From positions 8,042,501-8,106,500 of the forward strand of contig NZ_CP082161.1 of NCBI RefSeq assembly GCF_023101665.1: a stretch of 64,000 nucleotides of DNA, given 5' to 3'. Source of the DNA: Bradyrhizobium sp. 195 (GTDB lineage Bacteria > Pseudomonadota > Alphaproteobacteria > Rhizobiales > Xanthobacteraceae). A program made the translations under genes and the position numbers. The notes beneath the pieces are model-generated. The model had not been told where the DNA came from. It ran no database searches and saw nothing but the letters and a program-made list of their open reading frames with translations. This document shows positions 35,111 to 44,097 of this stretch, piece by piece; within the stretch, counting starts at the first letter, position 1, and each line of letters begins with the position of its first letter.

Positions 35111-37425
35111 GCAAGCTGCAGAATGCGATCGTCGGCGGCGTCCGCGCCGCGATGGGCTACGTTCCCGGCAGCTGGCTGCCGGGCGGCACGCCGGATCCGC
35201 TGATCGACAAGCGGGTCAACCTCGGGACGCAGCAGTCGCGCATCGACGGCCCCGACAAGGTGAAGGGCGCCGCTCGCTTTGCGGCGGAAGTTCCCATGGA
35301 AGGGCTGCTCTACGCGGCTTTCGTCCACTCCACGATCGCGCGCGGACGCATTGCCCAAATCGACGTCGCTGCCGCCGAGGCGGCGGACGGCGTGGCGCTG
35401 GTGATGACCCACCGCAACGCCCCGAAAATGGCACTGCCGCCGCCGATCGGCCTGACAAATCTGAAAGCCGCCGGCAACAACATCCTGTCCGTGATGCAGG
35501 ACGCGGAGATCCGCTGGAACGGCCAGACGGTGGCCGTCGTGCTCGCACGGACGCAGGAACAGGCGAACTTCGCCGCGTCGCTGGTCATCGTCCGCTACGA
35601 GCCGGTCGCTGCGCGGACGGAGTTCGAGGCCGGCAAGGCGAATGCCCGCACGCCGGATTCGTTGATGATCGAGCGAAACCGGCTGAAGAAGGGCGATGCG
35701 GATACCGCATTCAGGACAGCAGCCACCGTTGTCGATGCCGTCTATCGCACGCCCTGGGAAAGTCACAGCCCCATCGAACCCCATGCTGCGACCATCCGTT
35801 GGGACGGTGACCGGCTGATCGTGCATGACGCCACCCAGATGTTGAACGGCACGGCCGGTTCGCTGGCAAAGGTGTTCGACATCAAAGAGGCGCAGGTCTT
35901 CGTCAGCTCGCCCTTCGTCGGCGGTGGCTTTGGCGGCAAGGGATTGTGGGATCATCAGATCCTCGGCGCCGCGGCGGCAAAACTCGCAAAGCGGCCAGTC
36001 CGGCTGGTGTTGTCGCGGGCCAGCATGCAGCGCCTCGTCGGCGGCCGTTCGCAGACCGAGCAACGCGTGGCGCTCGCGGCCGACCGCGACGGCAAGCTGA
36101 CGGCGCTTCTTCATCACGGCTATTCGGTCAAGCCCGCGCACAGCGTGACCGACGAGGCGTTCACGCTGACCAGCCGATCGCTCTACGCGGCAGGAAGCTT
36201 CGACATCGTGCAGCACGCCATCGACCTCGACCTGCTCGCCAACACGTTCATGCGCGCGCCGGGCGAGGCGCCAGGGACGTTCGCGATCGAGAGTGCGATG
36301 GACGAGCTGGCGCATGAACTTCAGATCGACCCGATCGAACTGAGGCGTCGCAACATCGGCCACGCCGATCCGGTCAGCGGTGCGCCGCATTCGCAGAGTG
36401 ACCTGATGCTGGCCTACGAGCTCGGCGCGAAACGCTTCGGCTGGGAGCGCCGTCCATCCAGACCGCGTTCGAGCAAGGAGGGCGAGTGGCTGGTTGGTAT
36501 GGGATGCGCGTCAGGCTCGTTTCCCTACGTGCGGATGCCGGGCATGTCGGCCCGGATCACGATCGACACCGATGGTCGCGCGACCGTGGCGAGTGCCGCG
36601 CACGAGATGGGCATGGGTACGGCAACCGTGCAGCGGCAGCATGCCGCCGATCGTCTCGGACTGCCGCTCGACCGCGTCACCGTTCGGATCGGCGACACCA
36701 GCCTGCCGTTCGGTAGCTTCGCCGGCGGTTCGTCGCAAACGGCGTCGCTTGGCGCAGCGATCAACGCGGCGAGCACGAAGCTCGCCGGCGAACTGCTGCG
36801 CCTGGCCGGCAACGACACGCCGCTGGCCGGCCTGCGGGCGAACGAGATCGAATTCGCCGATGCAGGTTTGCGCAAGGTCGGCGATCCGTTGCGCCATGAA
36901 AGCTTCGCATCGATCCTCAAGCGGGCGGCGCGCAGCGAAATCAGCGTCGTCGGCGAAAGCTCGGCGCCCCTGGAGGTGCTGAAATTCTCGATGCACAGCC
37001 GGTCCGCGATCTTCTGCGAATTGCGCGTCAGCGAGGTGACGGGGGAAGTGCGCGTCGACCGTCTCGTCGGGTCGTTCGATTGCGGTCGCATCCTCAATCC
37101 GAAGACAGCAGCCAGCCAGTTTCGCGGCGGCATGATCATGGGACTAGGCATGGCGCTGACGGAAGAGACCCTGCTCGATGAGCGCAGCGGGCGGATCATC
37201 AGTGCGTCCATCGCAGACTATCATATCCCGGCCCATCTCGACGTGCCCGAGATCGACGTGTTGTGGACCGATATTCCCGATCCTCGCACTCCGATGGGCG
37301 CGCGCGGCATCGGCGAGATCGGCATCGCGGGCGTCGCTGCGGCGATCGCGAATGCCGCGTTCAACGCCACCGGCAAGCGCATCCGCGATCTGCCGATGAC
37401 GCCGGACAAGCTGCTGTTGGCTTGA
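35107..37425 (+). CDS. Molybdopterin-binding catalytic subunit (PaoC-like)
   Basis: 772 residues. Cofactor-binding signatures include FVGGGFGGKGLWDHQ and MRAPGEAPGTFAIESAMDEL, and the active-site Glu lies in GARGIGEIGIAG near the C-terminus. It forms an alpha-beta-gamma complex with the two upstream subunits and hydroxylates aldehydes or N-heterocycles using water. The sequence type is nearer aldehyde oxidoreductase than xanthine dehydrogenase, but the substrate is unknown. No XdhC/PaoD-type maturation gene follows, so cofactor insertion must rely on a chaperone encoded elsewhere. Confidence 0.9.
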   Translation: MSKLQNAIVGGVRAAMGYVPGSWLPGGTPDPLIDKRVNLGTQQSRIDGPDKVKGAARFAAEVPMEGLLYAAFVHSTIARGRIAQIDVAAAEAADGVALVMTHRNAPKMALPPPIGLTNLKAAGNNILSVMQDAEIRWNGQTVAVVLARTQEQANFAASLVIVRYEPVAARTEFEAGKANARTPDSLMIERNRLKKGDADTAFRTAATVVDAVYRTPWESHSPIEPHAATIRWDGDRLIVHDATQMLNGTAGSLAKVFDIKEAQVFVSSPFVGGGFGGKGLWDHQILGAAAAKLAKRPVRLVLSRASMQRLVGGRSQTEQRVALAADRDGKLTALLHHGYSVKPAHSVTDEAFTLTSRSLYAAGSFDIVQHAIDLDLLANTFMRAPGEAPGTFAIESAMDELAHELQIDPIELRRRNIGHADPVSGAPHSQSDLMLAYELGAKRFGWERRPSRPRSSKEGEWLVGMGCASGSFPYVRMPGMSARITIDTDGRATVASAAHEMGMGTATVQRQHAADRLGLPLDRVTVRIGDTSLPFGSFAGGSSQTASLGAAINAASTKLAGELLRLAGNDTPLAGLRANEIEFADAGLRKVGDPLRHESFASILKRAARSEISVVGESSAPLEVLKFSMHSRSAIFCELRVSEVTGEVRVDRLVGSFDCGRILNPKTAASQFRGGMIMGLGMALTEETLLDERSGRIISASIADYHIPAHLDVPEIDVLWTDIPDPRTPMGARGIGEIGIAGVAAAIANAAFNATGKRIRDLPMTPDKLLLA

Positions 37426-37547
37426 GGCGGCAGGCGCATCGGGGACACGCCGGGCGTGCCGAGCGCGTGGACTGCTGCGGCCCGGAAAGCACTGGATTTG
37501 CTTTCGGATCAAAGGGCTCGCCGCTTACCGGCAATTTTAGATTTGAC

Positions 37548-37637
37548 TGGCGGAGAGGGAGGGATTCGAACCCCCGATAGGCTTGCACCTATGCCGCATT
37601 TCGAGTGCGGTGCATTCAACCACTCTGCCACCTCTCC
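37548..37637 (-). tRNA. tRNA-Ser (anticodon CGA)
   Basis: On the minus strand a 7-bp acceptor stem GGAGAGG/CCTCTCC closes the molecule, with G as the discriminator and an encoded CCA. The anticodon stem-loop CCGCA-CTCGAAA-TGCGG gives CGA. A long variable arm (GCATAGGTGCAAGCCTATC) and a GGTTCGAAT T-loop fit class II tRNA-Ser. Length 90 nt. Confidence 0.96.
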
Positions 37638-38058
37638 TGAAGGCGCCAAGGCTAGGAGCTGCGGCCCCTGTGGTTGGGGGCGTTAATAGGCGAGGATGGC
37701 GGGCCAGACAAGGCGCGGGAGACGAAAATCAGCTCCGTTTTCCGGCCGGACCGCACGACGTCGCGGTGGTGGCGGGGCCGATTGCGGATTTCGGCGGCAC
37801 TTTGAGCCAATTCGCCCGGCCCGTTCGCTTCTGGCGCGGCGCGCGGCTGAGGCCGCGCACGGATTGACGAATCACGGGTCTGGGGGAGGAACGAGGGGGT
37901 GGGACCGCCAGACGCGGTAAACACTGGCGGTCCCGTGCCGCTCATTGAAACTCTGGCCAGGAAGGGCGGCTTCGCAGGCCAGGCGAGGCGACGATTCGAC
38001 CCTAGCGCGCGGGCGGCGTCTCGCAACGCAATCCGGTCCTTAACCTAACCAGTCAAGG
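37638..38058. other. 421-bp gap, no convincing gene
   Basis: A minus-strand frame across 37652-38026 has no recognisable content, and none of the short plus-strand frames has a ribosome site. The half next to the tRNA must hold its promoter. No attachment-site duplication of the tRNA end was noticed nearby. Confidence 0.5.
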
Positions 38059-39189
38059 TTACTCCTTGTCGTTCTTACCTTTTTTCTTCCCGTTCTCCGT
38101 GGAATCCCGGTCCTTGCCGTTGCCGTTCTCCTTGCGGCGGTTGGTGAAGCGCGCATTGCCGAGGCCAGTGCCGATGGTGAGCACGCCCCAGCGCTGGAAA
38201 TCCTGCATGAACGGCACTTCCGAGAGGCCCTGAACCACGCCGTCATTGTGCATCAGGACCGCGGTGTCGTGCTCGCCGATGACGGGGATGGCTTCGACGA
38301 GGCTCGCCGGCAGGTTGAACTTGCTGCTCTCCCAATTGCCCGGCAGGTTCTGCGCGCCCTTCTCGATGGAGCCGTCCTTGTTGATCACGCCGGGACAGGC
38401 GATGCCGATGAACGGCGCGAGCTTGAAGCCTTCGGCCGCGGCGTCCTCGATCAGGCCTTCGAGCATCTTGACCAGCCGCTTGACCGCGGCTTCGCGGCTC
38501 GGCTCGTCATCGGCGTGGCGCCACAGGTCGGATTTGAAGACGACCGCCTTGGACAGATCAGGCGCCTTCTTCCAACGGGTCTCGACGATGCCGCAACGGA
38601 TATTGGTGCCGCCGATGTCGACCGCGAGGATGCTGTCATAGGCCTCGAAAATCCAGGACGGTGCGAGGTGCAGGGCCCCGATCAGCCCGGCATCGTCGGG
38701 ATCGAAGCGGATCGGCACCAGGTCGACCTTGAAGCCTTCCGATTTCAGGATGATCTCGGCCCGGGCAATGGAAATCTCGCCCAGCCTGGAGGCCCGAAAG
38801 CCGCCGCCGACCACGATGCACTCGGTCTTGGCCCAAGCCTTGGTCTTGAGAAACCGCCGCGTGACGTAAGCCAGCTCCTGCGCAAAATCCTCGATCGCGC
38901 TGTGCACCACGGCGGTGGCCTCGGTATCGTCGCCGACCAGAACGGCATCGAGGACCTTCTTGCTGATCTTGTCGGACGGCTCGTCGCCGAAGGGATCCTC
39001 GCCGCTCTTGCGCAGCGGCTTGCGCCACGCCTCGAGAATCTCGCGAAACGCCCCCTTGCTGGCGCGGTCGCCGAGAAAGCCGTCCTCGTCCTTGATCTCG
39101 ATGTTGAAACTGTCGACCTCGACAGACGGCAGGCGGCCGGCCCCGTGCTGGGCGATGCCCGTCGTCTTCACCAATTCGTCTGTTGCCAT
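38059..39189 (-). CDS. ROK-like sugar kinase family protein with circularly permuted motif order
   Basis: 376 residues from ATG 39189. ROK motifs are all present but in a rotated order. Residues 95-175 match the normal C-terminal lobe (FAQELAYVTRRFLKT, CIVVGGGFRAS at 124-134, DDAGLIGALHLA at 165-176). Then comes the normal N-terminal phosphate loop AVDIGGTNIRCGIVE (189-203), ACPGVINKDG (264-273), a GEHDTAVLMHNDG stretch (305-317), and finally the second phosphate loop TIGTGLG (338-344). A 30-residue Lys/Glu/Asn/Gly-rich tail ends the protein. The GH...C-x-C zinc site of many ROK kinases is not seen. It may be a permuted kinase or a non-catalytic relative. It stands alone. Confidence 0.8.
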   Translation of the reverse strand: MATDELVKTTGIAQHGAGRLPSVEVDSFNIEIKDEDGFLGDRASKGAFREILEAWRKPLRKSGEDPFGDEPSDKISKKVLDAVLVGDDTEATAVVHSAIEDFAQELAYVTRRFLKTKAWAKTECIVVGGGFRASRLGEISIARAEIILKSEGFKVDLVPIRFDPDDAGLIGALHLAPSWIFEAYDSILAVDIGGTNIRCGIVETRWKKAPDLSKAVVFKSDLWRHADDEPSREAAVKRLVKMLEGLIEDAAAEGFKLAPFIGIACPGVINKDGSIEKGAQNLPGNWESSKFNLPASLVEAIPVIGEHDTAVLMHNDGVVQGLSEVPFMQDFQRWGVLTIGTGLGNARFTNRRKENGNGKDRDSTENGKKKGKNDKE

Positions 39190-39317
39190 GATAACCCTTG
39201 CCCGCATGTCCAATTTGCGAGGACAACGGGGAGGGAACCCGTTGGTTGCAAACCGGCTGCAGATTCGGCCGATGCGTTGGAAGGCAGGCCAAATCCTTCA
39301 AATCCCGGCAGTTTTCC

Positions 39318-39345
39318 TTGACTCTTCGCCCCTTGCGGCTATAAG
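39318..39345 (+). promoter_or_regulatory. Sigma70-type promoter of rplU-rpmA
   Basis: TTGACT at 39318-39323 and TATAAG at 39340-39345 are separated by 16 bp, close to the housekeeping consensus, and point to the ribosomal protein genes. Transcription would start near 39352, leaving a leader of about 155 nt. Confidence 0.8.
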
Positions 39346-39354
39346 TCCCGCAAC

Positions 39355-39485
39355 CGGCGCGGGGCGTTTCTCGCGCCGCCTGTTTTTGCGTGGGTTTTCA
39401 ATGGGATAAGTCCCGCCCGCACAAAACGCGCATAAACCATAGCGACTGGCAAAAAGCCGGCCCCGACAATCCGTCGCGAGGCCGG
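39355..39485 (+). promoter_or_regulatory. Structured leader of the rplU-rpmA mRNA
   Basis: A 7-bp stem CGGCGCG/CGCGCCG (39355-39378, 10-nt loop) is followed by CCTGTTTTT, resembling an intrinsic terminator at the very start of the transcript. A second hairpin, CCGGCC/GGCCGG (39457-39485), ends shortly before the ribosome site at 39496. The arrangement suggests attenuation or protein-responsive control, possibly by L21 itself; this is inference. Confidence 0.5.
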
Positions 39486-39507
39486 GATTGAACACGGAGA
39501 AAAAACG

Positions 39508-39894
39508 ATGTTCGCAGTCATCAAAACCGGCGGCAAGCAATACCGCGTCGAGCCGGATGATGTTCTCGAAGTAGGCAAGATCGAAGGCGAAGTCGGCTCG
39601 ATCATGCAGTTGAATGAAGTGCTGGTCGTCGGCGGCGACACGCCGGTGCTGGGCATTCCGACGGTCGCAGGCGCGTCCGTTGCGGTCGAGGTGCTCGACC
39701 ACAAGCGCGGCCCCAAGGTCATCGCGTTCAAGAAGCGCCGCCGCAAGAATTCGCGCCGCAAACGCGGCTATCGCGACGAGATCACGGTTCTGCGCATCAG
39801 CGAGATCCTGACCGACGGCGCCAAGCCCACCAAGGGCCCGCGTCCGAAGCGGGAGAAGGTGGCGAAGGAGCCGGCAGCGGAAGCCGCCGAATAA
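39508..39894 (+). CDS. rplU: Large ribosomal subunit protein L21
   Basis: 128 residues, starting MFAVIKTGGKQYRV, the highly conserved L21 N-terminus, with KVIAFKKRRRKNSRRKRGYR as the rRNA-binding basic stretch. About 25 acidic/basic residues extend the usual C-terminus (KPTKGPRPKREKVAKEPAAE), as in other alphaproteobacteria. GGAG lies 8 nt before ATG. It is the first gene of the rplU-rpmA unit. Confidence 0.97.
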   Translation: MFAVIKTGGKQYRVEPDDVLEVGKIEGEVGSIMQLNEVLVVGGDTPVLGIPTVAGASVAVEVLDHKRGPKVIAFKKRRRKNSRRKRGYRDEITVLRISEILTDGAKPTKGPRPKREKVAKEPAAEAAE

Positions 39895-39996
39895 ATAGAA
39901 TTGATCACGCCAATTCACGAATTGATGCGTGAGAAATTTTGAAATGATTCCGTCAAGGAATTGATCTAGAAATACGCAGGATTTCGGAGACGGGCC

Positions 39997-40266
39997 ATGG
40001 CTCACAAAAAAGCAGGCGGTTCATCGCGCAACGGACGCGATTCCAAGGGTAAGCGCCTCGGTATCAAGGCGTTCGGCGGGGAAGTTGTGATTCCCGGCAA
40101 CATCATTGCGCGTCAGCGCGGCACCACCTGGCACCCCGGCCTTAATGTCGGCATGGGCACGGACCACACTCTGTTCGCCAAGATCGAGGGTCGCGTCACG
40201 TTCCAGGCCAAAGCCAACGGCCGCACTTTCGTATCGGTACTCCCGATCGCAGAGGCGGCTGAATAG
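39997..40266 (+). CDS. rpmA: Large ribosomal subunit protein L27
   Basis: 89 residues. [20 protein letters not shown] is the classical L27 N-terminus that reaches the peptidyl-transferase centre, so no N-terminal pre-sequence like that of Firmicutes is present. [13 protein letters not shown] and [14 protein letters not shown] complete the family signature. It is 102 bp after rplU and is followed by a strong terminator. Confidence 0.97.
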   Translation: MAHKKAGGSSRNGRDSKGKRLGIKAFGGEVVIPGNIIARQRGTTWHPGLNVGMGTDHTLFAKIEGRVTFQAKANGRTFVSVLPIAEAAE

Positions 40267-40340
40267 ACGGTGGATCAAATTGGAATCCGCCGGTCCCACT
40301 GAACCGGCGGAGTCCAGATCATAGAGATCGAAGGCTCCAA

Positions 40341-40374
40341 GGGGAGGCGGGAAACCGGCCTCCCCTTTTCTTTT
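40341..40374 (+). terminator. Rho-independent terminator after rpmA
   Basis: GGGGAGGCGG, a GAAA loop and CCGGCCTCCCC form a long GC-rich stem with one bulge, followed by TTTTCTTTT. This ends the rplU-rpmA transcript. Confidence 0.92.
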
Positions 40375-40415
40375 GACTTGCTCACTTTGACTTAGTGACT
40401 TTCACGGAGCCGGAC

Positions 40416-41009
40416 ATGTTGCAGGATTTCTCGAGCGTGACCTTGGCTGAGGCGAGACCCAGCGTTGTCGCCACCGAACGGCTGACCTTGCGACGGCCGA
40501 CCCTTGCCGACGTCAGGACCATCGCCCAGCTCGCCAACGACCGCCGCATCGCGGAAAACACCCGCCGCCTCCCGCATCCCTATTCGCAGGACGACGCCAT
40601 CGAATTCGTCCGCGCCACCGCCGCGCTCGGCAGCGAGACCGTATTCCTGATCGAGCACGACACCGGACCGGTCGGCATGGTCGGCATCGACTGCTCAAAG
40701 CCCGGCGATGCCGAGCTCGGCTACTGGCTCGGCGTCGAGCATTGGGGCCAGGGCTTTGCCACCGAGGCCGCGCGCGGCGCGATCGACTTCTTCTTCGAGG
40801 AGTTCGAAGACGAGCATCTCTATGCCGGCGCGCGCGTCACCAACCCGGCCTCGCGCAAGGTGCTGGAGAAGTGCGGCTTCCAGTGGAGCGGCGTGCAGCT
40901 GCATCGCTTTCTCGCGCTGGGCTCCTCGACGCCCGTCGACTGCTTCCGCCTGTCGCGCGGGGTGTGGGCCTCGCTGAAGAGCTGGAGTAGCGCGAGACGG
41001 ATGAGGTGA
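40416..41009 (+). CDS. GNAT-family N-acetyltransferase (RimJ/RimL type)
   Basis: 197 residues from ATG 40416, with GGAG 6 nt upstream; GTG 40395 is possible. The RimJ/L pattern is ATERLTLRRPTLADVRTIAQ at the N-terminus, GYWLGVEHWGQGFATEAARG for acetyl-CoA binding and NPASRKVLEKCGFQWSG at the end. It would acetylate an amino group, perhaps of a ribosomal protein, given that this gene commonly sits between rpmA and obgE in these bacteria. The real substrate is unknown. Confidence 0.88.
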   Translation: MLQDFSSVTLAEARPSVVATERLTLRRPTLADVRTIAQLANDRRIAENTRRLPHPYSQDDAIEFVRATAALGSETVFLIEHDTGPVGMVGIDCSKPGDAELGYWLGVEHWGQGFATEAARGAIDFFFEEFEDEHLYAGARVTNPASRKVLEKCGFQWSGVQLHRFLALGSSTPVDCFRLSRGVWASLKSWSSARRMR

Positions 41010-41040
41010 CTTACCCTCCCCTGGAGGGGGAGGGTGGGCA

Positions 41041-41955
41041 TCACGCCGGCGGATTCACGTCGGCGCCCTCACGCCCCAAATCCCGCTCGCGCAAATAAAT
41101 GTAGAACCCCGCGCCGATGATGATGGCGGCGCCGATCAGCGTCGCCATTGACGGCACGTCGCCGAACACCACGAAGCCGAAGATCACGGCCCAGACGATC
41201 ATCGAATATTGGTAGGGCACCACGACGCTCGCCGGCGCGAGTTTCAGGGACCGGTTGACGCAGAACAACGCGGTCACCGAAACCAGCCCGGCGGTAGCGA
41301 AGATCACGAGGCTGCCCGAGGTCGGCGGCACCCAGTGGAATGCCGACAGCACCGCCCCCAGCGAAAACGTGCCGACAAATTGCGAGGATGCCATCACGAT
41401 GTCGGGCGTCTTGCGCAGGCTGCGTGTGATCAGCATCAGCGTCGCGAAGGACAGGCTGCCGCCGAGCGCGATCAGGGCCGGTAGGCTGACGGTCTGCGCC
41501 GACGGCCGCAGCGCGATCAGGACGCCGCAGAAGCCGATCAGGATCGCCGTCCAGCGCCGCCAGCCGACCTTCTCGCCCAGGAAGATCGCCGACATCGCGG
41601 TGACGAAGATCGGCCCGGCCAGATAGTACGTGATGACGTCGGCGAGCGGCAGATAGACCGTGGCGAGGAAGAAGGCGGCGACCTCCAGCGTCGAGAGCAC
41701 GACGCGGAACAGCTGCAGGCGCGGCCGCTCCAGATGCAGGAACTGGTGCCGCTGCTTCCAGATCAGCGGCGACAGCAGCAGCAGCGCCGCGCAGGCGCGC
41801 AGGAACAGGAGTTGCCCCACCGAATAGGTCCCGACCAGGAACTTGCCCATGGCGTCGCCGAACGAGAACATGAAGATCGACAGCACCATCAGGCCGATGC
41901 CGGCCAGGCGCGCGGATCGATCATCATAGGCGGAGAGAGATTTGAAGAAGGGCAT
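41041..41955 (-). CDS. EamA/DMT-family transporter
   Basis: 304 residues from ATG 41955; frame beyond that is inside a palindromic repeat. Ten membrane helices in two EamA repeats (IGLMVLSIFMFSFGDAMGKF, then ITYYLAGPIFVTAMSAIFLGEKVG, and PYQYSMIVWAVIFGFVVFGD in the second). It reads opposite to the flanking GNAT and MaoC genes. Substrate unknown. Confidence 0.88.
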   Translation of the reverse strand: MPFFKSLSAYDDRSARLAGIGLMVLSIFMFSFGDAMGKFLVGTYSVGQLLFLRACAALLLLSPLIWKQRHQFLHLERPRLQLFRVVLSTLEVAAFFLATVYLPLADVITYYLAGPIFVTAMSAIFLGEKVGWRRWTAILIGFCGVLIALRPSAQTVSLPALIALGGSLSFATLMLITRSLRKTPDIVMASSQFVGTFSLGAVLSAFHWVPPTSGSLVIFATAGLVSVTALFCVNRSLKLAPASVVVPYQYSMIVWAVIFGFVVFGDVPSMATLIGAAIIIGAGFYIYLRERDLGREGADVNPPA

Positions 41956-41974
41956 GATCGGACTGTGAGGGGTC

Positions 41975-42061
41975 GTCATTGCGAGCGAAGCGAAGCAATC
42001 CAGACTGTCTTTCGCTGCGGCAGTCTGGATTGCTTCGTCGCTTCGCTGCGCTCGCAATGAC
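41975..42061. repeat. Palindromic intergenic repeat
   Basis: GTCATTGCGAGCGAAGCGAA with GCAATCCAGACTG pairs with CAGTCTGGATTGC and GCGCTCGCAATGAC. It is closely related to the element at 45784-45868 and lies upstream of the EamA gene. Confidence 0.85.
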
Positions 42062-42210
42062 GGAGGAGAGAGCGTTAGGAATCGGCTGGTAGTGTCGCTT
42101 GCGGTCGTTTTAATGACGTGAGCCGCCGCGACAAGCCCGCAACGCCGAATTGAACGGATTGTCGCACTCTTCGCGCCGCGGTAGCGATAGGCCGACCACG
42201 AGCAGAGAGC

Positions 42211-42696
42211 ATGGACATGACCGATTTCGATCCGACCCAGCATCGCATGATCCCCACGCAACGCTGGTTTGAGGATTTCGTCATCGGCGAACGCTTCGTG
42301 CTGCCGAGCCGGACCCAGACGCCGGCGATCTTCGCGGCGTTTCAGACCGCGAGCGGCGATACCCATCCCGTGCACTACGATTTGGAATATTGCCGCAGCC
42401 GCGGCATGCCGCACCTGCTTGCCCACGGCTTCCAGACCCTGATCCACACCGCGCCCGGCGCCGGCCTGTTTCCGTTCATGGTCGAGGAATCCCTGGTCGG
42501 CTTCCTCGAGCAATCGAGCCGGTTTCTCAAACCGGTCTTCGCCGACGACACCCTCTATCCCGCGCTCGAGGTCACCGAGCTGGTGCCGGGCCGTACGACC
42601 GGCGTGGTGACGCTGGGCAGTACCGTGTTCAACCAGCGCAAGGAGCTGGTGCTGGAGGGCACGCAGAAATTCCTGATCCGGCGGCGGCCCCTCTGA
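42211..42696 (+). CDS. MaoC-like dehydratase/hydratase
   Basis: 161 residues with a single hot-dog domain. The hydratase motif is SGDTHPVHYDLEY with the catalytic Asp and His, followed by AHGFQTLIHTAPGAG. Members hydrate 2-enoyl-CoA or related thioesters, or serve other acyl-CoA roles. It stands upstream of obgE in the same direction, 102 bp away, without an obvious functional link. Confidence 0.88.
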   Translation: MDMTDFDPTQHRMIPTQRWFEDFVIGERFVLPSRTQTPAIFAAFQTASGDTHPVHYDLEYCRSRGMPHLLAHGFQTLIHTAPGAGLFPFMVEESLVGFLEQSSRFLKPVFADDTLYPALEVTELVPGRTTGVVTLGSTVFNQRKELVLEGTQKFLIRRRPL

Positions 42697-43839
<1,143 letters not shown>

Positions 43840-43961
43840 ATTCTCTCCACTGTCGTCCATGCGAACGCGGGACCCATACCGCGTGATCTATCGATAGCGG
43901 GTGGTTACAGTACCGAACTTCCAGTCTTCGCCAAACCTCTCCCTGTGGTTATGGGTCCCCG

Positions 43962-43989
43962 CGCCCCGTGCGCAATTGCGCACGGGGCG
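43962..43989. repeat. Perfect 28-bp palindrome with TGCGCAATTGCGCA core
   Basis: CGCCCCGTGCGCAA and its exact reverse complement lie back to back between obgE and the sulfatase gene. The core GTGCGCAATTGCGCAC recurs at 48202-48217 and, with one extra base, at 56244-56260. Nearby CTGTGGTTATGGGTCC is shared with the element at 56230-56382. Confidence 0.85.
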
Positions 43990-44097
43990 GGGTCGACAGT
44001 GGAATGTGTAGCCACAGAACACACGCATCGCTGACACCTTGTCATCGCCGCTCCGGTAGCGCAGCATCACACAATCAAGAAACGGCAGGGATGACGC

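Noticed and set aside
37548..37637. tRNA-Ser as an attachment site of an integrated element
   Set aside because: No integrase, no duplicated tRNA 3' end and no phage-like genes were seen nearby.
37652..38026. Minus-strand frame of 124 residues between tRNA-Ser and the ROK-like gene
   Set aside because: No ribosome site, no recognisable fold, Pro/Arg/Ser-rich composition; treated as non-coding.
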